DNA of 39,845 nt, taken from assembly GCA_910588135.1 (NCBI GenBank), contig CAJUOT010000023.1:1-39845 (forward strand), given 5' to 3'. This DNA is from an uncultured Oscillospiraceae bacterium. GTDB lineage: Bacteria; Bacillota; Clostridia; Oscillospirales; Oscillospiraceae. Below the pieces are notes generated by a model that did not search any database, was not told where the DNA came from, and saw nothing but the letters and a program-made list of their open reading frames with translations. How positions within the stretch are numbered: position 1 is the first letter of the stretch; the number at the start of each line of letters is the position of its first letter. Of this stretch, positions 16,075 through 24,284 are shown in pieces. The translations under genes were made by a program, and so were the position numbers.

Positions 16075-16482
16075 CTATTGATAAGCCGACTTTTCCCGGC
16101 CCATCCGCTGATTGAGCACCCGGTCCAGCTGAACCACCTGGCTGAGCCTGCGCCGGTTGGACGCCACCTGGTCACACAGCATGGTCTGGCTGCGCTGGGC
16201 CGGATCAGCAGGCTGCCCTGAGTTGAGCATCTCCGCCAGCTGCGCGGCCTCCTCCCGGTCAGGCATGGCCTCCAGCTGATCCCTGACCGCCTGGTCTGCC
16301 GCCTGAAGCTTGGCCAGCGGCTCCTCCCGCATGGCCACCAGCATCTGGGTGCTCACCTCGTCCCTCCGGTCCATGGACTGGCCCAGCTGCTGGGTCAGAT
16401 CCCACAGCTCGTTGAGCAGGTTGCCCGTGCGCTTCATCTGCACCAGCACATCCATGACGGCCTTCTCGTTCACCCTGGCCAC
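16075..16482 (-). CDS. Small helical protein downstream of fliS, possible FliT-type chaperone
   Basis: A 135-residue, nearly all-helical protein with no membrane segment. The pattern of long Leu/Gln/Arg helices (for example LLNELWDLTQQLGQSMDRRD) and its place right after fliS match FliT-type chaperones, which serve FliD, but I see no family signature, so the name is not given. The GTG at 16482 follows the fliS TAG directly; a second GTG at 16473 is equally likely given an AGAGGGG site near the end of fliS. It ends the fliD operon. Confidence 0.65.
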   Translation of the reverse strand: MARVNEKAVMDVLVQMKRTGNLLNELWDLTQQLGQSMDRRDEVSTQMLVAMREEPLAKLQAADQAVRDQLEAMPDREEAAQLAEMLNSGQPADPAQRSQTMLCDQVASNRRRLSQVVQLDRVLNQRMGREKSAYQ

Positions 16483-16911
16483 CTACCCCTCTGCGCCGGC
16501 GTCCGCCGCCTCAACGGCGGCGTCCGCCAGTTCCTGCGCGCTGTTCTTGTTCGCCTCACGGAAGGTGTCCCGCAGTTCCCCGGCCATAGTCTTGACCCGT
16601 TCCAGCTCGGTCTTGTTCCGGCCCATCTTGACCCGGTTGAGTTCAAAGCTGAAATAGTCGTACAGGCGGTTCAGGTTCCGGCTGATGGGATAGCTCATAT
16701 CCAGGGTGTCGTCCAGATACCGGATGATATCCAGCCCCCGGTCCACACTCGCCTCAAACAGCGGGTAATCCGCCTTGTTCAGGGCCAGTTCGGCCCGGAG
16801 CAGGCGCTTGACCAGCTCGTCATACAGCAGCAGCAGCAGCTCCCCCTGGCTCATTTCGTTGATGCCCTGCTCCTTATACCCCTGATACCCCTGGTAGCCT
16901 TTCAGATCCAT
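16483..16911 (-). CDS. fliS: FliS flagellin export chaperone
   Basis: FliS binds the flagellin C-terminus and prevents its polymerisation before export. The 142-residue protein has the family core: a short Gly/Tyr-rich N-terminus (GYQGYQGYKEQGINEMSQGE), then ELLLLLYDELVKRL as helix 1, and the helical bundle up to about 120 with RYLDDTLDMSYPISRNLNRLYDYF. The start has AAGGAG upstream. It follows fliD by 26 bases, the common order fliD-fliS. Its substrate flagellin is not encoded in this window. Confidence 0.95.
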   Translation of the reverse strand: MDLKGYQGYQGYKEQGINEMSQGELLLLLYDELVKRLLRAELALNKADYPLFEASVDRGLDIIRYLDDTLDMSYPISRNLNRLYDYFSFELNRVKMGRNKTELERVKTMAGELRDTFREANKNSAQELADAAVEAADAGAEG

Positions 16912-16937
16912 GCTAGACTCCTTTTTGATCCTGAGCT

Positions 16938-19760
16938 TTAGTAGCCGCCGCTCCCGCCCATCAGACCGGCAAAGGCGGAGGCCTGGGAGTTCATCTCGGC
17001 GATGAGCTGCTCCAAGCGGCTGAACTGGGTGGTGTACCGGTCAATCTGGCTGGCCATCTTGTCCTGCCAGCGGTCAATCTGCTTGTCGATGTTGTCAATC
17101 TGGGTCTTGAGGCTGTTGTTGTTCAGCGAGTTGTACGCCTTCATCGAGCCCGCCCGCTGGATCAGCACGCCCTTGGGCTCGCCGCTGGTCTTGACGTAGG
17201 TGTCCAGGACGTTCTGCATATTCTTCATCAGCCCGTCGGTGGCGGAACCGCTCTCCTTGGTCTTGGTGAAGGCGTTCTTCACCTTGTCCGGGTCGCTCTC
17301 CAGGGCGGCGCGCAGCTTATCCTCATCCAGGCTCAGGGTGGTCATCCCGTTGTTGTAGGAGGTGCCGATTCCGATCTCACGCAGGGTCTGCCCATCGGTG
17401 CCGCCGGGGGCAATGGAGGACAGCAGCTTGCTGTACATACTGGACAGGGAGCTGTCCCCGAACAAAATGCCCTGCTTGGCCTTCTCGTTGTAGGCCTTGA
17501 GCTCACTCTCGGAGTACTTCTCCTCCTGCTCGGAGGTAAGCGGCTCGTATTTGGCGCCGTTGCTCTTCTGCGCAGGCAGGGTGGAGTAGGCGTTCTTGAT
17601 CTCGGTGGCCATCTCGTTGTAGTCATCCACAAAGCTCCTGATGGCGTCCACGATCTTGTCGGTGTCGGTGGTGGTGGAGAAGGTGATGGCCTCGAACTCC
17701 TCCCCCTCCTTGGCGGGCTTGGCCTCAAAGGTCCCCTTCACGTTGACGGTGAGCCCGTCGATGTCAAAGCTGTTGGAAGAACGGGTGAGGTTCTCGAACC
17801 GCTTGCCGTTGATCTCCACGTCCATGACGGCGTCCTGGCCGGCAGTGTAGGAGGAGCCAGACTCAGGGAGTTTATACTCATAATCGCCGCTGTTGCCCTC
17901 ACCATCAAAAAGTTTGAAGTCCACCGGCTTGCCGGTCTTGTCGGTGATCTTAAGCTGGCCTGTGAGCTCATCGAAGGAGGCGGTCATTGCGTGGCTTTTA
18001 AGCACTCCTGAGGTATTCAGCTTGTTGACCACATCTTCTATCGTATCGGTTTTATTATAAGTTGAGGTGTATCTAAAACCATCAATCTTGAAGGTAAGCT
18101 CCTTGGTATTGTCGGCACCAAAATTAACACCGAACGTTTCAGCAAAGTTATCGCTGGCGCTGCGGCCCTGGATGTTCGCGAACAGATCCTTCGCCAGCCC
18201 GCCGAACTCAATCTTGCCGTTGGCTCCCGTCTCGGTGGCGGTGAACTTGAACTCGTTGGTGAGCTTGGAGTAGCTCACCTTCACCCCAGCCTCGGCGTTG
18301 GAGTTGATGGAGTTCATCAGGCTCTCCAGGGTGGTGTCCTCGCTGACGGCAATGGACGTGCCGTTCACCTTGAAGTCGTAGAGGGCCTTTCCCTCGCTGT
18401 TCACCCGGTAATAGCTGCCGTCCTCGGCCTTCTTGACCCGGTTGCCCGCCTCATCCATCATCCGCTTGGTGTCCACCTCGCCCACCGCCGCCAGACGGTT
18501 TTCCTTAAAGAACTTGTGGTCCTCGCCCAGAATGTCGGTGAGCTTTTTGCCTGGGTTCAGGTAGTTGGAATCCCCGGCTTCAAAGCCCAGGGCCTCCGCG
18601 GCGGAGCCGCCCAGGCTCAGGGTGGAACCCTCGGCGGTTTTGAACACCAGCTTGCCGGAACCCACTTCGGCCGTCACCTTGCCCGCGCCGAAAGCGTCGT
18701 TCAGCTCTTTTTGAAGGGCAACCTTAAACTTCAAATTGCCGCTTGTGGTATCCTCTGTTCCGCCAAGGCCGGCCTCGTTGAGAACGTCGGACATATTGAT
18801 CTTCTTGGTGACGCCGTTGAACGTGACGCTCAGTTCCTTGCCGCCGGTCCACTTGCCGTCGTCGTCCTTCTTGCCGCCCAGGTACTCGTAGGCGGGCTTG
18901 GTCTCGGACAGCTTGGTATCATAGGTCAGGTTGATCTCCTTGGCGTCCTTCTTGAGCCCCAGGGTATTCTGAATGCTCTCCGAGGCGCCGCCGATGGACA
19001 CCGTGTTGCCGTTGCCCAGGCCGTCCTCGAAGGTGATCTTCATCCCGTCCGCCTTCACCTTGATGGCCTGGTCGGCGGTGGTGCTCTCCTGGAAGCCGTT
19101 CTTGGTGTAGTTGTAGGTGATCTTGCTGAGCTTGTCGTTGATGGCGTTGGCCAGCTTCTCAGCATTGTTGCTGCCCTCGTACTTATCCCAGTCCTCCAGC
19201 TCCTCGAACTGGATGTCGAAGGACGTGCCGTTGGTTCCGCCGTACTGGAAGCTGAGCGTCCCGGACATGGTGCTCACGTCCAGATCCTTGGTGATATCAA
19301 ACTCCTCGCCGGTGATGGAGGACACATCCCCCTTGCCGCCGCCTATGCCGGACACCGTGTAGGTAGCGGCTTTGGCCATCTGCTTCACCGCGTTGATCTT
19401 GATGTCGCTGGAGGTCTTGCCGCTGGCGGTGATCTTGTCCTTCCAGGTGCCGTTGACCGCGGTGTTCACCGCGTTGGAAAAGAAGCTGCTGCTGAGCAGG
19501 TTCGTTTTGGAGGCATAGGAGATATACTTGTTGTTGAAGTTCACCGCCTTGTCGATGATGCTGCGGTAGGCCTCCTGCTGCCACTCCACCTTGGTGCGCT
19601 TCTTCACCAGGTTCTCGATCTTCAGCTTGATGCCGGACACTGCATTTTCGATCATGGACTCGGTGTCCATGCCGCTGGCCAGACCGCTGAACACGTTCCG
19701 GTTGCCATAGATACTGCTGGCATTATAGCTGCTGTTGCTCAAACTGGTAATGGATGCCAT
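16938..19760 (-). CDS. fliD: FliD filament cap protein (HAP2)
   Basis: FliD caps the filament and helps flagellin fold at the tip. The N-terminus has the cap-family segment FSGLASGMDTESMIENAVSG, and the C-terminus has the matching helical region ending SRLEQLIAEMNSQASAF. At 940 residues it is almost twice the usual 450-600; the extra is in the central exposed domains (about 130-680), which are Thr/Gly/Asp-rich and probably hold several beta domains. A short stretch at about 17988-18160 is more AT-rich than the rest. AAGGAG precedes the ATG at 19760, and a SigD-type promoter lies about 110 bases upstream. Confidence 0.95.
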   Translation of the reverse strand: MASITSLSNSSYNASSIYGNRNVFSGLASGMDTESMIENAVSGIKLKIENLVKKRTKVEWQQEAYRSIIDKAVNFNNKYISYASKTNLLSSSFFSNAVNTAVNGTWKDKITASGKTSSDIKINAVKQMAKAATYTVSGIGGGKGDVSSITGEEFDITKDLDVSTMSGTLSFQYGGTNGTSFDIQFEELEDWDKYEGSNNAEKLANAINDKLSKITYNYTKNGFQESTTADQAIKVKADGMKITFEDGLGNGNTVSIGGASESIQNTLGLKKDAKEINLTYDTKLSETKPAYEYLGGKKDDDGKWTGGKELSVTFNGVTKKINMSDVLNEAGLGGTEDTTSGNLKFKVALQKELNDAFGAGKVTAEVGSGKLVFKTAEGSTLSLGGSAAEALGFEAGDSNYLNPGKKLTDILGEDHKFFKENRLAAVGEVDTKRMMDEAGNRVKKAEDGSYYRVNSEGKALYDFKVNGTSIAVSEDTTLESLMNSINSNAEAGVKVSYSKLTNEFKFTATETGANGKIEFGGLAKDLFANIQGRSASDNFAETFGVNFGADNTKELTFKIDGFRYTSTYNKTDTIEDVVNKLNTSGVLKSHAMTASFDELTGQLKITDKTGKPVDFKLFDGEGNSGDYEYKLPESGSSYTAGQDAVMDVEINGKRFENLTRSSNSFDIDGLTVNVKGTFEAKPAKEGEEFEAITFSTTTDTDKIVDAIRSFVDDYNEMATEIKNAYSTLPAQKSNGAKYEPLTSEQEEKYSESELKAYNEKAKQGILFGDSSLSSMYSKLLSSIAPGGTDGQTLREIGIGTSYNNGMTTLSLDEDKLRAALESDPDKVKNAFTKTKESGSATDGLMKNMQNVLDTYVKTSGEPKGVLIQRAGSMKAYNSLNNNSLKTQIDNIDKQIDRWQDKMASQIDRYTTQFSRLEQLIAEMNSQASAFAGLMGGSGGY

Positions 19761-19871
19761 TCTGAACCGCTCCTTTCCAAGTAGGCCACAAGGCGGAGCC
19801 TTCCGGGCGCGCCTTCGAAGAGAAAAATTTGAAAATTTTTAGAGTTTTTTTCGCTGTACCTCTGTTCTTTT

Positions 19872-19899
19872 TTATCGACCTGTAGTATATTAAACTTAA
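19872..19899 (-). promoter_or_regulatory. SigD (sigma-28) type promoter for fliD-fliS
   Basis: On the minus strand, TTAAGTTT (19899-19892; 7 of 8 to TAAAGTTT), a 12-base spacer and GTCGATAA (19879-19872; 7 of 8 to GCCGATAA). It is about 110 bases before the fliD ATG. The surrounding divergent gap (19761-19939) is AT-rich and also carries an AAAAATT/AATTTTT inverted repeat at 19823-19840. Confidence 0.75.
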
Positions 19900-19939
19900 G
19901 ACTTTTCTCCAAGTTTTTGTAAAGGGGAGGGAACAATCC

Positions 19940-20752
19940 TTGACTCAGATCATTACCGTCACCAACCAAAAAGGAGGCGTTGGAAAAACCACCACTGCCG
20001 CCGCCCTGGTATGCGGCCTCAGCCAGCGGGGGGCCCGTGTCCTGGGGATTGACCTGGACCCCCAGGGCAACCTGGGCTTCAACCTGGGGCTGGACATCGG
20101 CTCCGGGAGCACCGTCTACGATGTGCTGAAGGGGAGCTGTCCCATTGAGCAGGCCATCCAGTCCACGCAGTACGGCGACATCCTGCCCTCGGACATTATG
20201 CTGTCCGCCGCCGACGTGGAGTTCACCATGCCCCGCCGGGAGTTCCTGCTCTGCGACCAGCTGGCCGGCGTGCGTTCCCAGTATGACTTCGTCGTCATCG
20301 ACACACCGCCCGCGCTGAACATTCTCACCATCAACGCCTACGTGGCTTCCAGCGGGCTCATCGTCCCCATGGAGGCGGAGGTGCTCAGCCTGGTGGGCAT
20401 CACCCAGCTCCAGGAGACCATTGAGACCGTCCGCGCCACCTATAACCCCCATCTGAAGGTGCTGGGCATTCTCATCAACAAGTTCAACGGCCGGCTCACT
20501 CTCTCCAAGGACATCCTGGAGCTTGCCCAGGAGGTGGCCGGGCAGCTGGGCAGCAAGGTGTTCCAGGCCAAGATCCACCGGGGGGTGGGCGTGGCCATGG
20601 CCCCCGCCCACGGGCAGAGCGTGCTCACCTACCAGCCCGATTCCCGTCCCGCTCAGGACTTCCAGGAGATCGTGGACGCGGTGGCGGGGGAGCGCTTCCC
20701 CCGGCCCAAGCCCACCTTCAAGCAGAAGTATATCTCTAAATTCTTCAATTAA
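19940..20752 (+). CDS. ParA/Soj-type ATPase
   Basis: A 270-residue ParA-family ATPase; such proteins position DNA or protein cargo by ATP-driven patterning. The deviant Walker A is KGGVGKTTT (11-19) preceded by TVTNQ, then LGIDLDPQGN (about 34-43, the A' motif) and DFVVIDTPPA (about 114-123, Walker B). The N-terminal form NQKGGVGKTT is the chromosome/plasmid-partition type rather than the FlhG type. The TTG start has GGGGAGGG at 19924-19931. It is followed 19 bases later by a ComFB-domain gene, not by parB, so its cargo is probably not a chromosome site. Placement among flagellar genes suggests a spatial role, which is an inference. Confidence 0.88.
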   Translation: MTQIITVTNQKGGVGKTTTAAALVCGLSQRGARVLGIDLDPQGNLGFNLGLDIGSGSTVYDVLKGSCPIEQAIQSTQYGDILPSDIMLSAADVEFTMPRREFLLCDQLAGVRSQYDFVVIDTPPALNILTINAYVASSGLIVPMEAEVLSLVGITQLQETIETVRATYNPHLKVLGILINKFNGRLTLSKDILELAQEVAGQLGSKVFQAKIHRGVGVAMAPAHGQSVLTYQPDSRPAQDFQEIVDAVAGERFPRPKPTFKQKYISKFFN

Positions 20753-20771
20753 GTAAGGAGTAAACACCATT

Positions 20772-21413
20772 ATGGCATCCAAGAACGACAAGACCAGCAA
20801 GACCGCGCGGGTGATGAACCTGCTCAGCAAGAAGCCGGACCCCGCCGCGCCCGCCGCGGAAGAGGCGGCTGCGCCCGCCGCCCCCCAGTCTCCCATCGCC
20901 GCCTCCATCGCTCCGGACGCCGCCGTCTCCGTGCAGATCAAGAACGCGCTGGAAAACGCGCTGGAGGGTGAGCTGGTCCCCCGTCAGGCGGCCCCTGCGG
21001 CGGAGCCGGAGCCTGTCCCCGTCCGGCCCGCGCCCGAGCCAGAGCCGGCTGTCCAGCCTGAGCCCGAGGCGGAACAGCCCGCCCCCGCCCCGGCGGAGGC
21101 CCCGGAACCCCAGCCGGAGCACACCTTCCTGGAGCCGGAGAACCCCGGCTACATCAACGTGATGCAGGTGCTGGTGGAGGAAAAGGCCCCCAAGTATGTT
21201 CAGATGTTCGGCCTGTGCTCCTGCAAGCGCTGCATGGAAGATGTCAAGGCCATCACCTTGAACCATCTGCCCCCCAAGTACGTCGTGTTGGAGCCGGGCG
21301 ACCGGGTGCCCCGGCTGACCGTATACGAGGGCAAATACAGCAGCGACATCACGGCCCAGCTCCTCCAGGCTTGCAAGCTGGTCATGGAACGCCCCCACCA
21401 CGGCAGGGCCTGA
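20772..21413 (+). CDS. ComFB-domain protein with Pro/Ala/Glu linker
   Basis: A 213-residue protein. Residues 1-70 are polar with one short helix (about 50-67), 70-118 is a Pro/Ala/Glu linker, and 127-205 is a ComFB domain: INVMQVLVEEKAP, a Cys cluster LCSCKRC (Cys149, 151, 154), then MEDVKAITLNHLPPKYVV. ComFB is named for a B. subtilis competence-operon gene whose function is unclear; some cyanobacterial ComFB-domain proteins are reported to bind cyclic dinucleotides. The cysteines could hold a metal. It is the second gene of a two-gene unit with the ParA-like ATPase and likely its partner. AAGGAG at 20755-20760 is the ribosome site. Confidence 0.85.
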   Translation: MASKNDKTSKTARVMNLLSKKPDPAAPAAEEAAAPAAPQSPIAASIAPDAAVSVQIKNALENALEGELVPRQAAPAAEPEPVPVRPAPEPEPAVQPEPEAEQPAPAPAEAPEPQPEHTFLEPENPGYINVMQVLVEEKAPKYVQMFGLCSCKRCMEDVKAITLNHLPPKYVVLEPGDRVPRLTVYEGKYSSDITAQLLQACKLVMERPHHGRA

Positions 21414-21440
21414 CCTGGAATCCACACACTTTCGAAATGG

Positions 21441-21480
21441 AAAATCTCTGGCGGAGGCCGAACTCCGCCAGAGATTTTTT
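21441..21480. terminator. Bidirectional terminator, end of the fla/che operon
   Basis: A 16-bp perfect stem (21441-21456 with 21463-21478), 6-base loop, with T6 on the plus side and A4/T4 on the other. It ends the ParA-ComFB unit and, from the other strand, the long fla/che operon (last stop at 21499). Confidence 0.92.
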
Positions 21481-21498
21481 ATATGCGTCTGCCTGGGT

Positions 21499-22812
21499 TC
21501 ATTCCTCCAGACTGTCCTGCCCTCCCCCTTCAGGGAGCTCCTCCTCCGCAGCCTCCTGCCGCCGGGGATAGGGGTTGGTAAGCTGCTCCCAGAGGGTGTT
21601 CACGTTCTCCATGCAGATAAAGTACACGCTGGTCATCATGTTGTCCGGAATCCCTAATTCCTCAGCCAGAACGGTGATCTTCTCCCAGTCCGCCGTCTCA
21701 TAGCTGAGCACCAGCTCATACAGCTTGCCGCAGCGGCCCTCGTGCTTCAGCAGGGCCGCCTTGATCTCATCCGCCACCGGCACTTCCGCCAGGATGTCCT
21801 CCAAGGGAGCGTCGATCAGATAGTTCAGCGTGGAGAACATTCCCATCAGATAGCCTTCGGACTTGGAGATGGGCATATCCTTGGCGTGATTCATCAGCTC
21901 GCTGCAAAAGTTCGCCCGCATGAAGGAGCGCTTCAAGAACTCCTCCGAACCCGCGTCCACCTCATTCTCCGCGTTGCTGGCGCTGAGCAGGTAAATCCAC
22001 TGCTTCAGCTGCCCCAGTCCCAGGGTCATGATGGCCTGGGTGATGGTGGTGGCCCGGTGGCGCAGGGCAAAGTAACAGGAATTGACCATTTTCAGCAGGC
22101 CATAGGTCAGGCTGGCGTCGGCGGCGATCAGCTGTTCAATCTCTTCCACGTTGGGCTCATCCTTGGTGACAGCCACCATCAGCTGGAAGAAATTGCTCTG
22201 GATGTAGGAGCTGCTGTGGGCCTTTGTGGTGAGCCGGGCGGCCACGTAGGAACCCTCCAGCCCATCCGCCCCCAGGGCAACCGCCCGCTGGTAGGTCTGC
22301 TCGTCCTCAATGTGCGTGACGATGCACTTGATGTTCATGCTGTGGGCAACCTCCACCGTGTTGCGGATGGTAATTTCAGTGGAGTTGGAGGCGTTAATCT
22401 TGATAAAATGGATGTCGTCCAGCAGGGACAGATACCGGGGGGTGAACTGGAAGTCATTCACCGCGATGCGGTAGCCCTCCTTGGCGTACTGCTGCACCAG
22501 GTGCATGGACAGGGGGTGGATGATCACCGCGTCGTCAATCTGAATGACCAGATCACTTTTGTCAAACAGCCTGGGTGTCTTTTTCATCAGCAGCATGGTG
22601 GTAAAGGTCATGAAGTTCAGCGTACCCTTGAGCACCTTGGGGCTGTTGTCGGTGAGAAAGCTGTAAATGGTGTTGGCGGCGGCAAATTCCGCGCTGGACG
22701 TGGAGTTGTCACTGCTGAATGCCTGGTTGGCTCCATGGTAAAGGATCTCATAACCAATGGTGCTCCCCTCCGCGTCCCGAATGGGCTGCCGCACGATATA
22801 TTTGCCGCTCAT
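21499..22812 (-). CDS. EAL-HDOD protein with degenerate EAL (YuxH-like)
   Basis: A 437-residue protein with an EAL domain (about 1-192) joined to an HDOD domain (about 205-390), the YuxH/CdgJ layout. Many catalytic EAL positions are lost: the EAL motif reads EIL (22-24), the metal Glu in the V-I-E strand is Gln91 (LVIQID), the DDFG loop reads NDFQ (119-122), and the last Glu/Gln pair of QG reads EG. A Lys (138, FIKIN) remains. It should not hydrolyse c-di-GMP but may still bind it or proteins. HDOD proteins of this type affect motility in other bacteria. It is the last gene of the fla/che operon, 24 bases after cheV, with AGGAGG upstream. Confidence 0.88.
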   Translation of the reverse strand: MSGKYIVRQPIRDAEGSTIGYEILYHGANQAFSSDNSTSSAEFAAANTIYSFLTDNSPKVLKGTLNFMTFTTMLLMKKTPRLFDKSDLVIQIDDAVIIHPLSMHLVQQYAKEGYRIAVNDFQFTPRYLSLLDDIHFIKINASNSTEITIRNTVEVAHSMNIKCIVTHIEDEQTYQRAVALGADGLEGSYVAARLTTKAHSSSYIQSNFFQLMVAVTKDEPNVEEIEQLIAADASLTYGLLKMVNSCYFALRHRATTITQAIMTLGLGQLKQWIYLLSASNAENEVDAGSEEFLKRSFMRANFCSELMNHAKDMPISKSEGYLMGMFSTLNYLIDAPLEDILAEVPVADEIKAALLKHEGRCGKLYELVLSYETADWEKITVLAEELGIPDNMMTSVYFICMENVNTLWEQLTNPYPRRQEAAEEELPEGGGQDSLEE

Positions 22813-22836
22813 GGCTGATGCCTCCTATCCGATCTC

Positions 22837-23766
22837 TTAGCCGTGCTTCTGCTCATAGGCGATCAGCAGATGATCCATCACGTCCACCAGATGGCCGATC
22901 TCCGGCTTGGTGAGCTGCTCATCCGCGCCCAGGTCACGGCCCTTCCGCCGCATTTCCTCGTTAATCAGGGAGGAGAAAATAACCAGGGGGATCTCCTTGA
23001 AACGGTTGTTGTCCTTTACCAGCTTGGTCAGCCGGTGGCCGTCCATCTGGGGCATCTCAATGTCGGTGATGATGAGTGCCACGCCCTGGGACAGCTCCTC
23101 GTCCGCCGGCAGGGCCGTGAGGGCCTCCCAAAGCTCCAGGCCGTTGGAGAACATATGCAGATTGACATAATTCGCTTTGCGCAGCGAGTCCTCAATCATC
23201 TTGCTCAGCAGGATGGAATCCTCCGCCACCCAGATGGGCTTTTCATTGCGCTCACGGGGGCCCATCTGCTCCACCTCGGACATCTGGATGGAAGTCTCCG
23301 GGGCGATCTCGGCCACGATGCGCTCAAAGTCCAGAATGGTGACCAGTTCGCCGTCGCACTGGGCGATGCCGGTGGCCACGCTCTCCGCCCCGCCGGACAC
23401 GGTCTTGTCCGGCTTCTGGATGTCTGTCCAGGAGATGAGGCTGATTCGGTCCACCGTGTGTACCCGGAAGGCAATGCACATCTTGTTGAAGTTGGTGATG
23501 ATGAAAATGTCCTTGTCCTCCTTGGGACTCTCCGCCCCCAGGTACTTGGGCAGGTCCACCACTGTGATCACGGTGTCCCGGGGCTTGAAAATCCCCTCCA
23601 CCGCCGGGTGGGTGTGAGGCATGGGCTTTACCGGGGCGGAGATCATGATCTCCAGCACCTTGGCCACGTTGATGCCGTACAGGTTTCCGCCAATGGTAAA
23701 TTTCATGACCTCGATCTCATTGGTGCCGGACTCCAGCAGGATTCCGTGCTTATTGTCTTCCATCAT
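22837..23766 (-). CDS. cheV: CheV coupling protein (CheW-receiver fusion)
   Basis: CheV links receptors to CheA like CheW and is tuned by phosphorylation of its receiver domain. The 309-residue protein has a CheW domain (about 15-157, with MKFTIGGNLYGINVAKVLEI and ILDFERIVAEI) and a receiver domain (about 175-300) with phospho-acceptor Asp235 in ITDIEMP, Ser265/266 and Lys287 in LTKPE. I placed the start at ATG 23766 (AGGGAG 8 bases upstream); the in-frame ATG at 23787 has no ribosome site and would run through it. No separate cheW is in the window. Confidence 0.94.
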   Translation of the reverse strand: MMEDNKHGILLESGTNEIEVMKFTIGGNLYGINVAKVLEIMISAPVKPMPHTHPAVEGIFKPRDTVITVVDLPKYLGAESPKEDKDIFIITNFNKMCIAFRVHTVDRISLISWTDIQKPDKTVSGGAESVATGIAQCDGELVTILDFERIVAEIAPETSIQMSEVEQMGPRERNEKPIWVAEDSILLSKMIEDSLRKANYVNLHMFSNGLELWEALTALPADEELSQGVALIITDIEMPQMDGHRLTKLVKDNNRFKEIPLVIFSSLINEEMRRKGRDLGADEQLTKPEIGHLVDVMDHLLIAYEQKHG

Positions 23767-23798
23767 TTCCAACACTCCCTTTTTCATCTTGTACGATG

Positions 23799-24284
23799 CT
23801 AAATGATCAGCTCCGGGCGGCCATAGCTGCGCACACAGCCCAGGCCGCTGTTCACGTCGAAGAGCAGGGTTCGGGCCACAGTACCGCCCACATCCTCTTT
23901 CAACAGGCGGATGCCCTCTTTTTTCAGGTTGAGCTTTACGCTCTCAATGTTCCGCTGGCCGATATTGCCCAGCGAGCCGCTTCCTCCATCCTTGAACATC
24001 ATGGCCCCGCCGGCAATTTTGGCGGTAATCCTGGCGCGGCTGGCGCCCTTGGCCTCCATCTGCTTCAGGGTCTCCCTGATCCCGGTATCGGCATATTTCA
24101 TCGGGTTCTTCCGCCCCGTCTCCATATTCAGCGGCAGCATGATATGCACCAGCGCCCCAAGCTTCAGGGCCGGGTCGTGCAGGCAGATGCCAATGCAGGA
24201 CCCCAGCGCGTAGGTGACCAACATACCCTCCCCTTTGGCCATCTTCATGTCCGCAATACCGATCGTGATCTTGTTGTCAGCCAT
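23799..24284 (-). CDS. cheD: CheD receptor glutamine deamidase
   Basis: CheD deamidates receptor glutamines and, in Firmicutes, also binds CheC and stimulates its phosphatase activity. The 161-residue protein has the catalytic triad in family positions: Thr24, Cys30 (YALGSCIGI) and His47 (LVHIMLP). The rest matches the family (AKIAGGAMMF, GQRNIESVK, DVGGTVARTLLFDV). The ATG overlaps the cheC 3' end by eight bases, so translation is coupled with its binding partner. It is followed by cheV. Confidence 0.96.
   Translation of the reverse strand: MADNKITIGIADMKMAKGEGMLVTYALGSCIGICLHDPALKLGALVHIMLPLNMETGRKNPMKYADTGIRETLKQMEAKGASRARITAKIAGGAMMFKDGGSGSLGNIGQRNIESVKLNLKKEGIRLLKEDVGGTVARTLLFDVNSGLGCVRSYGRPELII

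Noticed and set aside
19761..19939. A partition site (parS) next to the ParA gene
   Set aside because: No parS-like palindrome seen; the AT-rich inverted repeat at 19823-19840 is too simple.
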